DNA from: Agarophyton chilense
Taxonomy: Eukaryota > Rhodophyta > Florideophyceae > Gracilariales > Gracilariaceae
Length of the DNA stretch: 64,000 nucleotides
Direction of reading: 5' to 3'
Assembly: GCA_030374765.1 (NCBI GenBank)
Contig: JARGXX010000121.1
Location: 186,001 to 250,000, forward strand
Position 1 is the first letter of the stretch, and every line of letters begins with the position of its first letter. Shown piece after piece: positions 10,559 to 22,191 of the stretch. The notes under the pieces were generated by a model. The model was given only the letters and a program-made list of their open reading frames with translations. It searched no databases and was not told the DNA's origin. The position numbers and the translations under genes were made by a program.

Positions 10559-11720
10559 CTAGTTCAACAGTCCATTTTCCGGAGGGGATCTAGAGAATTC
10601 AGAAGCATCCAACTCTTCCGCTTTTACCGCAGCTCCTGGCAAGAAATACAAAGAAATAAGGTTCTCGACGCATATGGCCTCCCCATTTACTTCAAAACCA
10701 GTTAGAACTGGGCCATCTTGCTGTGTGCATTTGTCTCCAGCAGGAAGACTCAGTTCTATTTCTAACCACTGAGTTTCGCCACGCATGCCCTTCTCGAACA
10801 GGCACGCAGTTGAGTTACTGTTTAGCAACACCTGAATGCAGAGGCCAGAGAGAGCGGTACTTTCACGCACTGATTTTGAAGCTGATATGTCACGCACCAT
10901 AGACAGTAGGTAACAGTCAAATCTTAGGTTGAGAAAATCGACAGACACAGATTTCTTAGTGCTGTTCACCATCGAAGAGTCTGGAATTTGATAATTTGAT
11001 AAATATCTCTGGTCGGGATCGGCATCAAAGCCAAAGCTAGAAGTTGAATTTGCCCAGTCTCAAACACAGCCAAAAAGCTGGTGCCTTAAAATGTGGACTA
11101 ATCGCCGATCCCGAAAGGTAACACATCGCAATGGAGATCCCCTGCCGCACTATCCTCTACAACGGCGATACCACAGCCTTGGAAATTGGAACAAAAATGC
11201 GTGGTTTCGGTTCGTGGAATGGCACGCTGCAGGTGGGAGTGCCAATTTGAAAACCGTTAGTGCTGCTAAGGGCGGTGTTTAGCAAATAGTTGCTGCAGCC
11301 CGTTTCATCAAGGTATTCCATGAATCGCATGTCGTCAGCCTCCGATATAAAAGGACCATATTCACCAAAGTACCGGTTAAGCGTATCCGGCGAGTAACAA
11401 ATGGCGCGAATGGGCTAGTCAGTATTGCGCTATTCGATACCATCAATAGAACACTAAAGCGGGATGACGACAATGACCGCCAGAATAGAAATTACTGGAA
11501 TATTCACCTGTAAACGGCCATTCTGGCGAGCGACCGAAACAAAATATAGCTTGCCAAAACGAGAAAGCACCACGCTGCGGTGTGCTACAAGTGCCAGGCA
11601 CAACAAAATCCGAAACTATTCGATAATGAGGAACTCGACGACGCCAATAAGCACGGCGAGCGTGCTGGGCTCATTCGGAACCTCTACCATCCAGAACTTG
11701 TGTGTTTGACTCTTCGCACA
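10559..11720 (-). pseudogene. degenerate gene with WD40-like segments
   Basis: The minus strand reads as one protein broken by stops and shifts. Upstream parts include SRFGKLYFVSVARQNGRLQV and YFGEYGPFISEADDMRFMEY. A central part, with one TAG in it, has SVPFHEPKPRIFVPISKAVV followed by GISIAMCYLSGSAISPHFKA and PAFLAVFETGQIQLLA. The last pattern (Gly, Met, then LAxFExGxIQLL) is how the GNB1L/ASA1-type WD40 proteins read around their fourth blade, so a relation is possible. The last 137 codons (10559-10972) are open and end in TAG. The start is lost. The WD40 relation is a guess from pattern; that the region once coded for protein is better supported. Confidence 0.35.
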
Positions 11721-12503
11721 CCGAGAGGGTGTAGAGACGAGGCTCAAAAGCTAACCGTAAACCTTGGATTTATGCCCTACTCCTAGTGAGATGCACTGGC
11801 CATGATTTGTTGCTGTTTGAAGGTTCGTAGTTAGCCCTAGTCCATAATGATATTAGAAGAGGGTGTGGGGAGGGGGAAAAGAGTGATCTGCGAAAAGTGC
11901 AGTGTCCGGCGCAGGTGTATGCGGTCGTCGGCGGGAGGCAGACTCTACGACGTAAGGAACAGGAGAGGTTACGCTGCAGTTACATGCAAGACGCGAAGGC
12001 GGGCGTCGTGAGGGAAAATGCCGCTTGCGGTCAAATATACTCAAAATTTTCAGATCACTCGCGACCGTTGTGAGCTGCGGGCGCCTAGTGTAACCGGTGA
12101 CACGTGAAGTACTGCTCAGCCCACTGCGGGGGTCGAGGGTTTGAGGCTAGGGTGGCTCTTGAGTAGTGCTCTATAGTTGCGCTGTTTTGATCTTTTCAAA
12201 GCATGTAGGAGGAGTATGGTTGTCCCAAATTGTGGTTCCCAGCCTTTGGGTTAACACGGCTTGAACGCCGTTATTAAGTCAAGACTGCAATGCCGGGTTA
12301 ATCCCGGCATTGTTTCTTGCCCTATTCGACGAATTCCCGATTAAATACCTTTCCAAATGCGTGAAAATCAGTATTGAAACGGTTGACGCGACAGCTACAC
12401 GAACATTAAACATATCGTATCATGTGCTGTACAAGGGTACGCGTACGTCACGAGCGTATTCCCTTGTAAACATACAAAGTTACGCTAAAAATTAAATCAT
12501 TTT
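11721..12503. other. no gene recognised; two hairpins
   Basis: 11860-12130 is G+C-rich without a convincing frame. Around 12256-12312 there are two neighbouring inverted repeats. The open frame 12310-12495 has no recognisable feature. Confidence 0.35.
12288..12312. repeat. perfect hairpin, 10-bp stem
   Basis: CAATGCCGGG and its exact complement CCCGGCATTG are separated by the 5-nt loop TTAAT. A smaller inverted repeat, ACGGC..GCCGT, lies just before it at 12256-12271. Function unknown; it is not next to a gene end. Confidence 0.6.
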
Positions 12504-13554
12504 TTGCCATTAAAGCACATTAAAGTTGTTCCATTATCTTTGTATTGTACATTACTCGTTTTCTTTTTGTATGTTAACCGACCTCAAGACCCGAATATCT
12601 CTAGAACTACGAGACTTCTTCAAGCCCATAGTTCTCTCTGCCAAAGCTGCTCCCAACCCGCTTCCGTTCGACCGCCTTCCCCGTCCCCCACCACTCCGCC
12701 TTTCTCTCCCACTACCGATATACATGACGCTTCACCCCCTCAGTCGCAGCCTGCATCACCGCTTCGAGATCCGTGCCACCTATCGAGACCCACCACAATT
12801 CGAACAAACCTTGTACCGTATTCCTTCCTCAGCACCGGCTTCTTTGGAAGTTTCATCTTCTCACCACCTCGCCAACCACACTGTAGTTGTCAGAAGCGCT
12901 CCGTCGTTTGTAACATCCTGAAAAACAACGATGGAAGTTCCAATGTCGCCTTTTGTTGGATCTCAAAGCCAAAACCATGGGCGCAATTTCACCAACATGC
13001 GCAAGCATTTGGAGCACCGTCATTCTTAGTTCTCCGCCTGGCTAAAGCATCCATTCCTTCCATCCCCCTGCAGTACACACATCAAGCTTCCGCTGCAGAC
13101 AAATCCAGAGACGCAGCATCTGCCGCTCTCCTCGCATTCCCGTTAGAACGACTCGGCCACCGCCTTACCGGGCCCTTCCCCCCCAATTCTATTCTGTTCA
13201 CTCTGTAGTTGCCTGTGAGTCACTCTCCGCCCTCGCTGTACGCTTTTATTCCGTCTCAATAGATCTGTTCCGACCCTGCTGCTCTTGATCTTCCGCACAC
13301 GGATCACACCCAATCCCAACCTCTTCCTCCCGAACAATAGCTGGAATCTGCAGTTAATCAGCTTCTTCTTCAGAACTCCCTCCGATGCAACCGTCGCCGC
13401 AGCCGCCGCAGCCACCGCAGTCAGCCCAAGCCCATCTTCCGAATTTATTAATACAACAACCTCACTCGGCCGATCTCTTAAACAATGTATAGCACATCAT
13501 TGCATGCGCACCGAAGAAGCGCTTAAGCGCGCCCTCGCACTGGATTCTCGATAA
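12504..13554 (+). pseudogene. Pro/Ser-rich reading frames, possible transcription-factor remnant
   Basis: A 234-codon frame (12504-13208) and an overlapping 131-codon frame (12526-12921) are open on a pyrimidine-rich strand. At about 12920-13030 one frame has a Phe-Cys-Trp text and the neighbouring frame continues NFTNMRKHLEHRHS, which together resemble one C2H2 zinc finger split by a shift. Further on, 13285-13554 has an Ala run and Gln/Pro-rich text in the alternative frame (PSPQPPQPPQSAQAH). The pieces may be one decayed zinc-finger gene, but pyrimidine-rich sequence can stay open by chance, so this call is weak. Confidence 0.2.
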
Positions 13555-13961
13555 GATCGGCGGGGTGTGGCAACCCTGTCCGTCTACCCACATAAGTTGC
13601 GTGAGTATCTCCTTTCAACCTCATTCTTCGCAATCTTTTAAAGTATGCAATGAATGGACGTGAGGATAATGCCATCATCATGCAGCGTCTCATTACAGTC
13701 GACGGCAATGTACATACCGAACGACTTTCTCAGCCGGCTTTATGGATTTCATGATTATCGATCGTACCAATGAGTCCTAGCATTCTGCTGGATATAGTTA
13801 CCGAGGAGGACCTATCTATTCCAAAAGTGCCAAATGGTTTATTTTGTGATAATGTCGAGTACCTTCGGTGATCCGTACAGTACTGGTGCTGCGCGCCGAC
13901 TTTCTCAAACGGCTGCAAAGCAAAATATCATCGTTGACCATCTATTTGATTTCCAAACAAT

Positions 13962-14535
13962 GAATATGGTCCACTGCAGATAATTGGGTTATCTGGAACA
14001 GTTTTCTCTATAGAAGAACCGCTCTACGTATCCTCTGGCCCTGGTAACACTCTGGAGCTTCAAGGAAGCTACAAGATGAGCCTAGGAAATCATGCAAACG
14101 GTGAAATTGAACTCAGTTACGAGGAATGACATTGCAAAGCGACTACGATTCTACTGAAGCGTGATCGCGTTTCAATGGTAGGCTGTGTCATAGGCACCCT
14201 AAGAAACAACTCGGAGCACGTCATAGCTCATGATGACATTGTATAGCGTCGATTCGTTGGGCCCATGACTCTTGCTATGTGTAAGGTTTATACTGATAAC
14301 ATTTTCGTGGTATCATGGGACACATTTGCTACTCCAATGCCCTTTGGATATTAGTACGCAGAACAAAGAACTTTACTTGATTCCATTATAACCCTTTCAA
14401 CAATACATTACTACGATCTCAATAACTGCGAATTGTATGGTACGAATGTCATATGCCCAACACAAGATTGCACATGAAACCTAACGTATCAGCTTCAACG
14501 CGCTTTCTATTCAACCAAAGGAACATATGAACTTT
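13962..14535 (+). pseudogene. degenerate unidentified gene, one phase with several stops
   Basis: Starting at GAA 13962, a single phase reads as natural protein for nearly 200 codons: LQIIGLSGTVFSIEEPLYVS, GNTLELQGSYKMSLGNHANG, RDRVSMVGCVIGTLRNNSEH, VGPMTLAMCKVYTDNIFVV and so on. It contains four in-frame stops (TGA, TAG, TAG, TGA) but no shift is needed, so decay is by substitution. I do not recognise the family. It runs up to the tandem repeat at 14571. Confidence 0.35.
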
Positions 14536-16095
14536 CCTTCCACATGAGCACGACCGAGCACACGTTGACCGCAGAGATTGTGCATGTGCTTGCAGCAGAA
14601 ATTGTTCATGTGCTTGCCACAGAGATTGTGCATGTGCTTGCCGCAGAGATTGTGCATGTGCTTGCCGCATATATTGCACTTATGTGCAGCATCTCCAACC
14701 ATCTTGCACCCCACAACTGTGCATTTGGACGAAGAAGATGCACCGTTCTCCTTAAAAAAACGCTGTTTGGGTCCTCCGCATACCTTTTGAAGAGGACTGG
14801 TTTATCATCGTTAGACTCACTACGCCTCTCTTTGCGTGCAACTCTTCCGTGTTTAACATCAGACCGCTCACGACCAACGTACCATTTCAATATTCTCTCT
14901 CCATTCTTTTCGCCACGCATCGCAAAGCCCACCCCAGTTTCTTTGGCTTAGTGTCCTCGTCATCGGATTTTCCGGAGGAGGAGTCGGAATAAGAGACACA
15001 AACAAGCCGTCGTTTCTTCCAAATTTGTTTCAGGTAAGCCCTGGAGAAAGAATTACACTTCGAAGACGCAACCAGCTGGATATCATCTTCGGAATCTGCT
15101 ACAGCAATTCTTCGTTTGCGACCGTCGAACCTCTCCTTCCTAGAAAAGCACTGGTTTCTTGTTCCCTTGCCTACTTCATCACTCTCATCTAAACGGGACT
15201 TGTTTACTTCACTCTCATCAGAGCTGTAATGGGCGCTACCTCTGTTTACATCACGACGCCCACTTCTTCGATCATACTTGGCAGAAAAGCTTTCCTCAGG
15301 ACGCAAGCGTATTTCATTCTTGCTTACGTTTCTCTGACTCGGGTCCTCGTTCCACACACGTTGCTTCTGGGCTCTCTCTGAACCCTCCATCAGCTGGTCA
15401 GACGAGTTTCGTCCTGGCTGACTCTTTGGACGTTGAGCAAGCTTTCTCTTCTTCATTATGTTCCCCTTCTTCCTGCTATTTCGATGTGCGACTTCATTGC
15501 GGAGCTTGTGGATGATAGATTTCGTCGCTTCCCAATCCCCTTCCGTGTAGATCAAAAGTTTGTGCTTGTCATTGATCTCTTCTACCACTGCTGTCACAGC
15601 CTTATCGAAAACGGTGGGACTGGTTGCTTTCCTGATGTCACGAAAGCTTCTTCGTCCTACGTGCGCTGAAAATAAGTTATTCGAGCGAAGCACACGGCCG
15701 ACAGTTCTCAAGACAGCCACTGAGTACTTTTTGGTAGTCTCGAACGGAAACTCGACACGATGATGAATTTCATTCTCCTTCAGGGCTTCGTTATTTTGTT
15801 TAATTGCTTTGCTTATCTCGGTTCCAACGCTGAACGAGTTCGTACCTTTTGTCGACATTCGTGAACTAGGCGGAGGAGGCATAACCTTGTTTTCTATCAC
15901 AACCATGTTGTATAGCGATACGTTCAGTGAGTTCTGAACTACAATGAAATCGGAAGGTAGTATTTGGTATGTCCCACACGTTGGAGCGGATTTATGTCGT
16001 CTTCTGGGTGAAACGAGAGAATGCAGGCTCGTTCTTCTGCACGGAGCATAACTAAAGCCTCCAACTCTCAGTCGTTTCGACTCCGCAGAAAACAA
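14511..16095 (-). pseudogene. charged protein with C-terminal zinc knuckle, probable transposon ORF, two frameshifts
   Basis: A 402-codon frame runs from 16095 (an ATG well inside, before STKGTNSFSVGTEIS, is also possible). It is rich in Arg, Lys, Ser and Glu, with RLRPEESFSAKYDRRSGRR and an acidic patch SDSSSGKSDDEDTKP. It stops at 14887, but text continues in a second phase (RGEKNGERILKWYVGRERSD) and, after a T7 run near 14753-14759 (minus strand), in a third: KCTVVGCKM, HKCNICGKHMHNLCGKHM. The last part is a Cys/His cluster of the kind C-x4-C, C-x2-C-x4-H-x2-C seen at the ends of several DNA transposon proteins. It stands head to head with the tnp2-like transposase across about 490 bp, so it may be the second gene of that element. 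Family not recognised. Confidence 0.45.
14571..14690. repeat. 24-bp minisatellite within the zinc-knuckle coding region
   Basis: Four units of 24 bp at 14571-14594, 14595-14618, 14619-14642 and 14643-14666, plus a diverged one to 14690; typical unit GCAGAGATTGTGCATGTGCT plus TGCC. On the minus strand each unit encodes CGKHMHNL, so the repeat keeps the frame and multiplies the Cys-His-His knuckle. Unit two has changes giving NNFC. Confidence 0.85.
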
Positions 16096-16587
16096 GAAAG
16101 GTATCGAAGAGAAAATTCCCGCGTAACGAGCGGATGGGGTTGATGCGCCACTTTTTCGACGTGTGACGTGACCACATCGTGATAGATATCATCGTGACTG
16201 CAGTTTAAAATTGTTCTTCACTATATTGATACATAGTCGCCAAGGTATAGCTGGTTTTTGTCTCCAACCATGTTTCAAGGCCTTTCTGACGACTCAATGA
16301 GCCAAAAACTATGTGGGTGAAATTGCAAAGAAGCAGATTATGTCACGCAGTGGCATAATATCTGCTCCACTCCATTATATTCGTATATGTATCTGAACTC
16401 TTTGAAACGAAAACATGTGTTCCTTCACAAGTGCCGTTAATTCTTCATGTCTCCAGGAGTGTTGAGTGAAAGTGTCCTGCACTATTCTAACCTTTTTACC
16501 CATTATCGCAACGCACGCCAGCAAGATTGGAGCTCCCTCTAGTCGAGAATTTAGGCCAGTGCAGTACTGAAATTGTATTCAACTTGA
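16096..16587. other. spacer between two divergent transposon genes
   Basis: No open frame of note. The position between head-to-head genes suggests a shared promoter region; I saw no clear TATA element. Confidence 0.35.
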
Positions 16588-19561
16588 TTGCAGACTTCAG
16601 TTGTGTTTCCAGGTCATATATCTACTATGAGGCTGCTGGGAAACGTCTGTCGTCCAGAGTACAACTGCAGATGTGAAGAGGGGAAGTTGGTATCAAGCGA
16701 GACTTCGATGCGGCGTAGAGCGGCTGCAATTAAGATATTGACCGACGATGAGCAAGATGGAGACCCCTTTGTACACATTCGCCTCCCTACTGCCATCAAT
16801 AACTGTTTAGAACTTCAGGCTGTATATGCCCGGGTGGCAAAGTCAGATGAAGATAGTTTTAACATGGCTCATGACTATTGATCGAATCTAACGTCGTTGA
16901 CATTCGGAGGTGATTTATCACATCAAACGCAGTATACGAGCAGTGACCATGAAGAGCTGTCATCATCGACGGATTTGATAACGGTCAGCGACCAACTGGA
17001 TCAAATTCTTGATCTTTGTTCTAGTACCGGACAGGGAAATAATTACTTCGTCTGCCGGGACAGAAGGTTTGCTGCGTTTATGGAAAAGAACGCCAAATAT
17101 ATTGGACTTCGCATCAAGCACTCCGTAGACAACGATTACATGAATGATCTAATGAAAGACTTGAGCTTGACTGAGACGCCTGCTCTTCGATACGACCCAT
17201 ACCTTGGAGTTCGCAAAGCCTTGTTGCGTAATTCTGGGTTTTATACCACCAAGCCCGTATGTTGTTCCGTCTTCCACAAAGCTCTTGAGGTAAAATCCAA
17301 CTGTTCGGCCGTGAGGGGTTCGCACTGAAGAGCTAAGTGGTCTCATCAAGAGTTTTGAATACATTCCAGTGTGGGAGCGCTTCGAGATGATGCTTCGGAG
17401 CCCTGCTGAAGGACCTCTTCTTTTCAACTATCTCTGGGAGGGCATCTCTGATATTGACCACTTCTATAATGATTTCTTCTCTGGCAGGATTTTTTGAGAC
17501 TTTGTTTCACAGGAAGGTGGTCGGGAGCACGTGAAGTATGACTTATTCTTCGCATTATCTGCAGACGAAATGCAGCCTTTAAAGTCAGATACCTACACAT
17601 ATTGGGTGGCTCTCTGTCTCATTTGAACCTTGCCTCCGGTATAAGATTCAAGTCGAGGCGTTTGCTTCCGTTGGTTATTATCCCTGGACCTAACGAACCA
17701 AAGGAACTCACGACCGTCCTGCACCCCTTTGTGTCAGAGATTCAAAGCCTCTCAACCTCCGGAAGGAAAGAAGAATTATGGAACGACGAACAAAAGTTGG
17801 TGCATGTGCATCTGCTTTTCACTTTAGCAGATCTACCGGGAATGAAGAAGCTCACGCATCTCAAAGGTTTCAATGGGCTTGTGCATTGTCGTTTCTGCCT
17901 TATCAAAGGCATTCACGTTCAACATTGTTACTTTCCCCCAACTATATTTGATCATGACCGATCAAACTCGAAACGGAGAGCTGTCGAACGTGTCTTATGG
18001 GATCCATCATGCCTTCCTCTCCGATCTCATGGGCAGGTTATCCAGACTTACGATAAATTGAAAAAGATGAAGAACGAAGTTCCCAAGTTTGAACTTGAAA
18101 AGCAGCTCAAAGAGAATGGATTATCTTCTACAGTTCCCACTCCTCTGCTAGGACTTAACGCAATGCGTGCATTTAACTCGTTTCCTGTTGAAATCATGCA
18201 CTTATTGTTTGAGAATTTTGCCAAAGATATTGTTTCAACATGGTGTATCGATTATGGTAGGCATACTGAGTTGGGATATCTGTCATCACGAAAAGTATTT
18301 GCAGCTGTGAACCATAACTAACAGGCATTTCGGAAAGGTTTTGGCTCAAATTATTGCAGAGCACCACGGGGATTAGAGAAACGTGGATTGTGGAAAGCAA
18401 CTGAATAGAAGTTATTCACGATCTCCACAAGTCTTGTGGTACTGGATAGATTGGTTCCTCGTGAAGCTCTGGATCGTTGGAAGCACTTTGTTCAGCTTGT
18501 TCGAAAAGTTTGTCAGTGGACACATACTGGAGAAGACGTAAATGAGATTGAAGCTCTGACAAAAGCTTTCTACGATCATTTTGTTCAGTTATATTACAAT
18601 AACATGTACAATCGCGTTCATCTATGCAATTATGTGTACCATCTTCTTCTACATCTCGGCGATAATATTCGAGACTGTGGGCCAATTTCTCTTCTTGGAC
18701 AGTGGACGACTGAGAACTTTATCGGCTATGTTAAAAAAATGACTAAGGCCAAGTATCTATTTGCTGAATCTGCGAGGGAAAAGATCAAATATCATGCGGC
18801 AGCTTCTCTCTATAGTATGCGCTACGGATTCCAGATTCCTCATCTTAAGGATCAGGACGTAGAAACTCCGTACCAGTCCTCTATCGCCAGTGGTGACTGT
18901 CCAAGTGAGGAAACCCACTTTTCTCTTCTGGGTCCATGTTTTCACTGCTCTATCTCTCAATTGGAAAACTGCGACATACCGGGTTTACGAGATTTCCTCG
19001 AGCGGTACTACATATCCAAGCTCGAATTTTCGCGCAATGAGGCTCGTGGACTTCTCGAAGCAAACGATTCAATCACTCTCTGGGGTCGTTTAAGGGAAGC
19101 TAAAACTCTGACCATGATGCCATGGATATATCATGTGTCCTCCCAGTACGAGGAACAGCGACAAACGTTTTTCTTTTCTGGTATGTTTCTCAGCCGAAGC
19201 TCAAAGGAAGTCGAAGTTTACAATGGGAATTCATTTTGTTTCTTAAGCCAAGAGATGAACGACGTGTTCGACATGCTTGTTGTCGCCGACTGGGTTTATC
19301 GAGGGTTGAAAAGGCTTCCAAGGTCAAGTGTACGCATATTGCAACAAAACGAGTAGTTCCCTTTTTACTTCTCGAACTGTAAAAGACGTGGAATTCATTA
19401 GTCATCCTATCGTTGTGGTGCATCTGCAATATCCTGGACGTGGTAAGAAATTTATACCTCGACTCTACTTCGTTGACGACATGCGTGACACAGACGGTGT
19501 CATAGCCTATCTTGATAAGAATGATATTGTAAGAGGAAATTTGAAAGGTATTGATTCTTAG
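16588..19561 (+). pseudogene. tnp2/Plavaka-type transposase (CACTA-like superfamily), degenerate
   Basis: Most of the text is in one phase with stops, and some is in the others. N-terminal block: NCRCEEGKLVSSETSMRRRA, like the Cys motif and 'SRRT' line of tnp2 proteins. 16897-17328 is followed by IKSFEYIPVWERFEMMLRSP, then YDLFFALSADEMQPLKSDTY. 17602-18321 has LLPLVIIPGPNEPKEL, LLFTLADLPGMKKLTHLKGF, NGLVHCRFC and FNSFPVEIMHLLFENF. 18436-19356 has NRVHLCNYVYHLLLHLGDNI, DCGPISLLGQWTTENFIGYV and a C-terminal domain; 19328-19561 continues in another phase (SHPIVVVHLQYPGRGKKFIP). These are the conserved lines of the family in the right order. About six breaks, including a TGA near 16880 and a stop near 17495, make it inactive. 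Total about 970 codons. Confidence 0.75.
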
Positions 19562-20776
19562 ATGACTGCCTGGTTCCAAGGCTCTGAGAGGAAATCTTTG
19601 CATGATTACTTGTATTTTTGGATTAGCTAGGCGGAAAGTGTTTGTCATTTGGTTGAGGGAAGCTAATAATCAGGCACCGGTTTTGTAGGATACAGCTTAC
19701 ATTCAAGTTCAGTGATACAAACAACCACAAATATGGTGCCTTCATCCCATCTACCACGATGCAATGAACATCCAGGAGCACTATCCATTGACGAAAACGT
19801 TTGTTGTTGAGTAAAGTCAGTTGCAAAACAGGTGTCAAAGTACTACGGCACTGGAACTACGTAGCAGTGGGCTGTAACATCCGCAGTCCTATCTATCATG
19901 AATTTCGTGACCCACCTTACTCTTCCTCGCTGAGACTTGTGCGGAGAGAGACTAATTGTCTGAGAGTTTGGTTGCCGTGGATCAGCTGTTGCACGCCTAC
20001 GCGTAAGTGCAGCGTCATACACGTATTTCGCTCGCAGAGAAATTTGACTTCAGTCATAAACCTCCCGAAACGCAAGAGGTTTGAAGCTCGGAAATTCCCG
20101 CCATTTTCGTTTCCCATTCTTCCGTTCTCATCCCCTGCCTTTCCCGCTTCAACCCATCCTCTCCTGATGACTGTCGTCTCTTCTCCTGCTGCCCACCGTC
20201 GTACATTACCGTATCTGTTATCCACTCTTGCGCAATACCTCGCACGTTCAGTACCACATCTTACTGAAGCGCTTTTAGGTATCTCATCTCAGCGCTCATG
20301 CGTTCACGTGCACGCTTATCACTGCATCTTGTTTCAATGATTTGAGATAATATGTAACGCTTGTACCGCATTTTCTTTCCTCGCTTTTTCATAACATGCA
20401 CGCTCATGAATTATCTAAATGCTGTACTCGTCCGTTGCCGACTTAACGTGCAGCAACCATGCAGTATCGTTCTGCTTTGCAACGATCGTGCTCGTGCATC
20501 ATGGTTACACTCTTCTACATTAATTCATCCTCCTTGTTTGCCCCCGTGATATGTTATCTCTCTTCTACCTTTCAACCATGGCGAACCTCCGTTCCCTCTG
20601 TTTACGATTGTTTATAACAGAACAAATTGAACGTACGGTATTTTTTCTAGTTTGCAAATCACGTCTTCAAGTCTATGACGTGTATCGTGCTATCTTTTCG
20701 CAAAGTTCCTGATGCGAATGATTTCTGATTATCTCTTTCATTTGTTTGGCCTTCTTCAGCTACCTTTCACCGTAAC
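19562..20776. other. no gene recognised
   Basis: A 179-codon plus frame (19801-20340) is open but has no recognisable feature and overlaps an equally open minus frame. The 3' end of the tnp2-type element must lie somewhere here. Confidence 0.35.
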
Positions 20777-21360
20777 TTGGCGCTTCCACTGCGCTCGAAA
20801 ATGGTCCCGGAAGCCATGGATCTCAATTTCGTTCTGGCTGACGCGTTGACAGTCCCTCGCTCCTTCCGCAGAGTCCATGTTAATACCTACACACTTCAAC
20901 TTCCCCATACAGCCAATCTTGCGATGGCTTCCGGAACTCTCTCCGTCAGCGCCGTTGCACCTCAGGTTTTGGTGGACAAGAGCAGGCTCCTACCGGCCAA
21001 GCGATTTGAAAGCGCCAAGCAATACTCATCCCCCTTCGTCGAGTTGCTCGACTTCGTGAGCCAGACATGGAACTCTAATAGAATGTACCATACGACGTAG
21101 TGCATTCAGCACGAGGGGAATCTTATTCCAAGCTCGATGTTGAGAGGCTTTGGTCGTTCCAGGTAGCTCAATCCTTAAAAACACTGGAGATGCCACTGCA
21201 TCCCAATCCAATGAGCAAAAAGAAAATACCAAAGGTTCTGAGTTCTCGTCTTCCTCTAGAACGACACCACAGCCTGAAATCGTGTGCGCTTCCATCAATC
21301 TTGGCACTGTGCCTCCTCTCCGTCTAGAAGATCCGAGAATTTGCGCAAATGTGAGATGAT
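20777..21360 (+). pseudogene. unidentified reading-frame remnants
   Basis: Frame 20777-21100 reads like protein (MDLNFVLADALTVPRSFRRV, LSVSAVAPQVLVDKSRLLPA, FVELLDFVSQTWNSNRMY). After a shift, 21100-21359 continues with VVPGSSILKNTGDATASQSN and EIVCASINLGTVPPLRLEDP. A minus-strand frame of 125 codons covers the same place and cannot be ruled out. No family recognised. Confidence 0.25.
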
Positions 21361-22191
21361 GCATATTTCCTTGCCTTTCTTCCCCGACGCGCTTTAATAA
21401 CATTTATCCATCCCGCCCTCGGTTTCCTTTTGGCCTGTTGCCCATAAGGTCTCCTTGTTACGGAGCTCCGTCTTCAATGTTAGTGTTCGGGCGTGGGAAA
21501 GGACTCACGACTACCCCGCTCCCACAAACCACTGTTTTGTATCATCTGGCTCTTTTTTGTCCCGTTCAACCAATTTGACGCACGAGCCTCGACAGAAGAA
21601 AAGCGAACTATGGCCTTTTCGCCAGCGCGCTGTACTACATGGAGAAGTCAGCCGGATACTCATATGAACTTTGTGGTCAGACTATTAACTTTGAATGCTA
21701 CTCTTGTCATTGACCTGTGGGACAGACTTCAGAACAGTTGTAAACTAGTAGTTCATTTATTGCGACAAGCTTCGAATTCTGTAGTACTTTTATAACAATT
21801 TTTTAGCACAGTTGGCTCTATTTAGATACAAAACTGCAGACGAAAGGAAACATAGCTGTATCGAACACGTAGCGTACTTGTATATATCGGGTAGGTTTCA
21901 GAACGTCGAGTTTTGTCTCCTTGGCGAACAGGAAACGTACACTTTTCGGGCTCATGGCGTTCAAAAACGGGAGAGTATGACTTTTGTACGCCACAGGGAG
22001 AAATCGGCTGCACAATGATAGCCTTGTAACGACAGGCGTACAAGCTTTACAGAATTTTATATAAATAATTCCACGCTAATGGTAATGGTTACACAAATGG
22101 CGTACTCTAGCTTTAATATTGCACGCCATTTGTTGCACTATACTGTACGCCATTTGTTGCACTTATGAAGCGATAAACTTTTCCTAGGGAA
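21361..22191. other. no gene recognised; start of a GTACGCCA repeat cluster
   Basis: No convincing frame. From about 21970 the word GTACGCCA (or its complement) recurs, see the repeat entry at 21988-22145. Confidence 0.35.
21988..22145. repeat. GTACGCCA-type repeats, left cluster
   Basis: Copies at about 21988 (GTACGCCAC), 22097 (ACAAATGGCGTAC, inverted) and a tandem pair of about 27 bp at 22121-22165 sharing CGCCATTTGTTGCACT. The same core is found again at 24700-24838, partly in opposite orientation, so the stretch between may be one old mobile element. Confidence 0.5.

Larger units (their letters stand above)
14511..19561. mobile_element. probable two-gene tnp2/Plavaka-type DNA transposon, ends not found
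   Basis: The divergent zinc-knuckle gene and tnp2-like transposase form a plausible unit, as CACTA-type elements often carry a second protein. I could not identify terminal inverted repeats, so the limits given are only those of the coding parts. The grouping is inference. Confidence 0.4.

Noticed and set aside
19801..20340. 179-codon plus frame
   Set aside because: Overlaps an equally open minus frame, no motif, composition not convincing.
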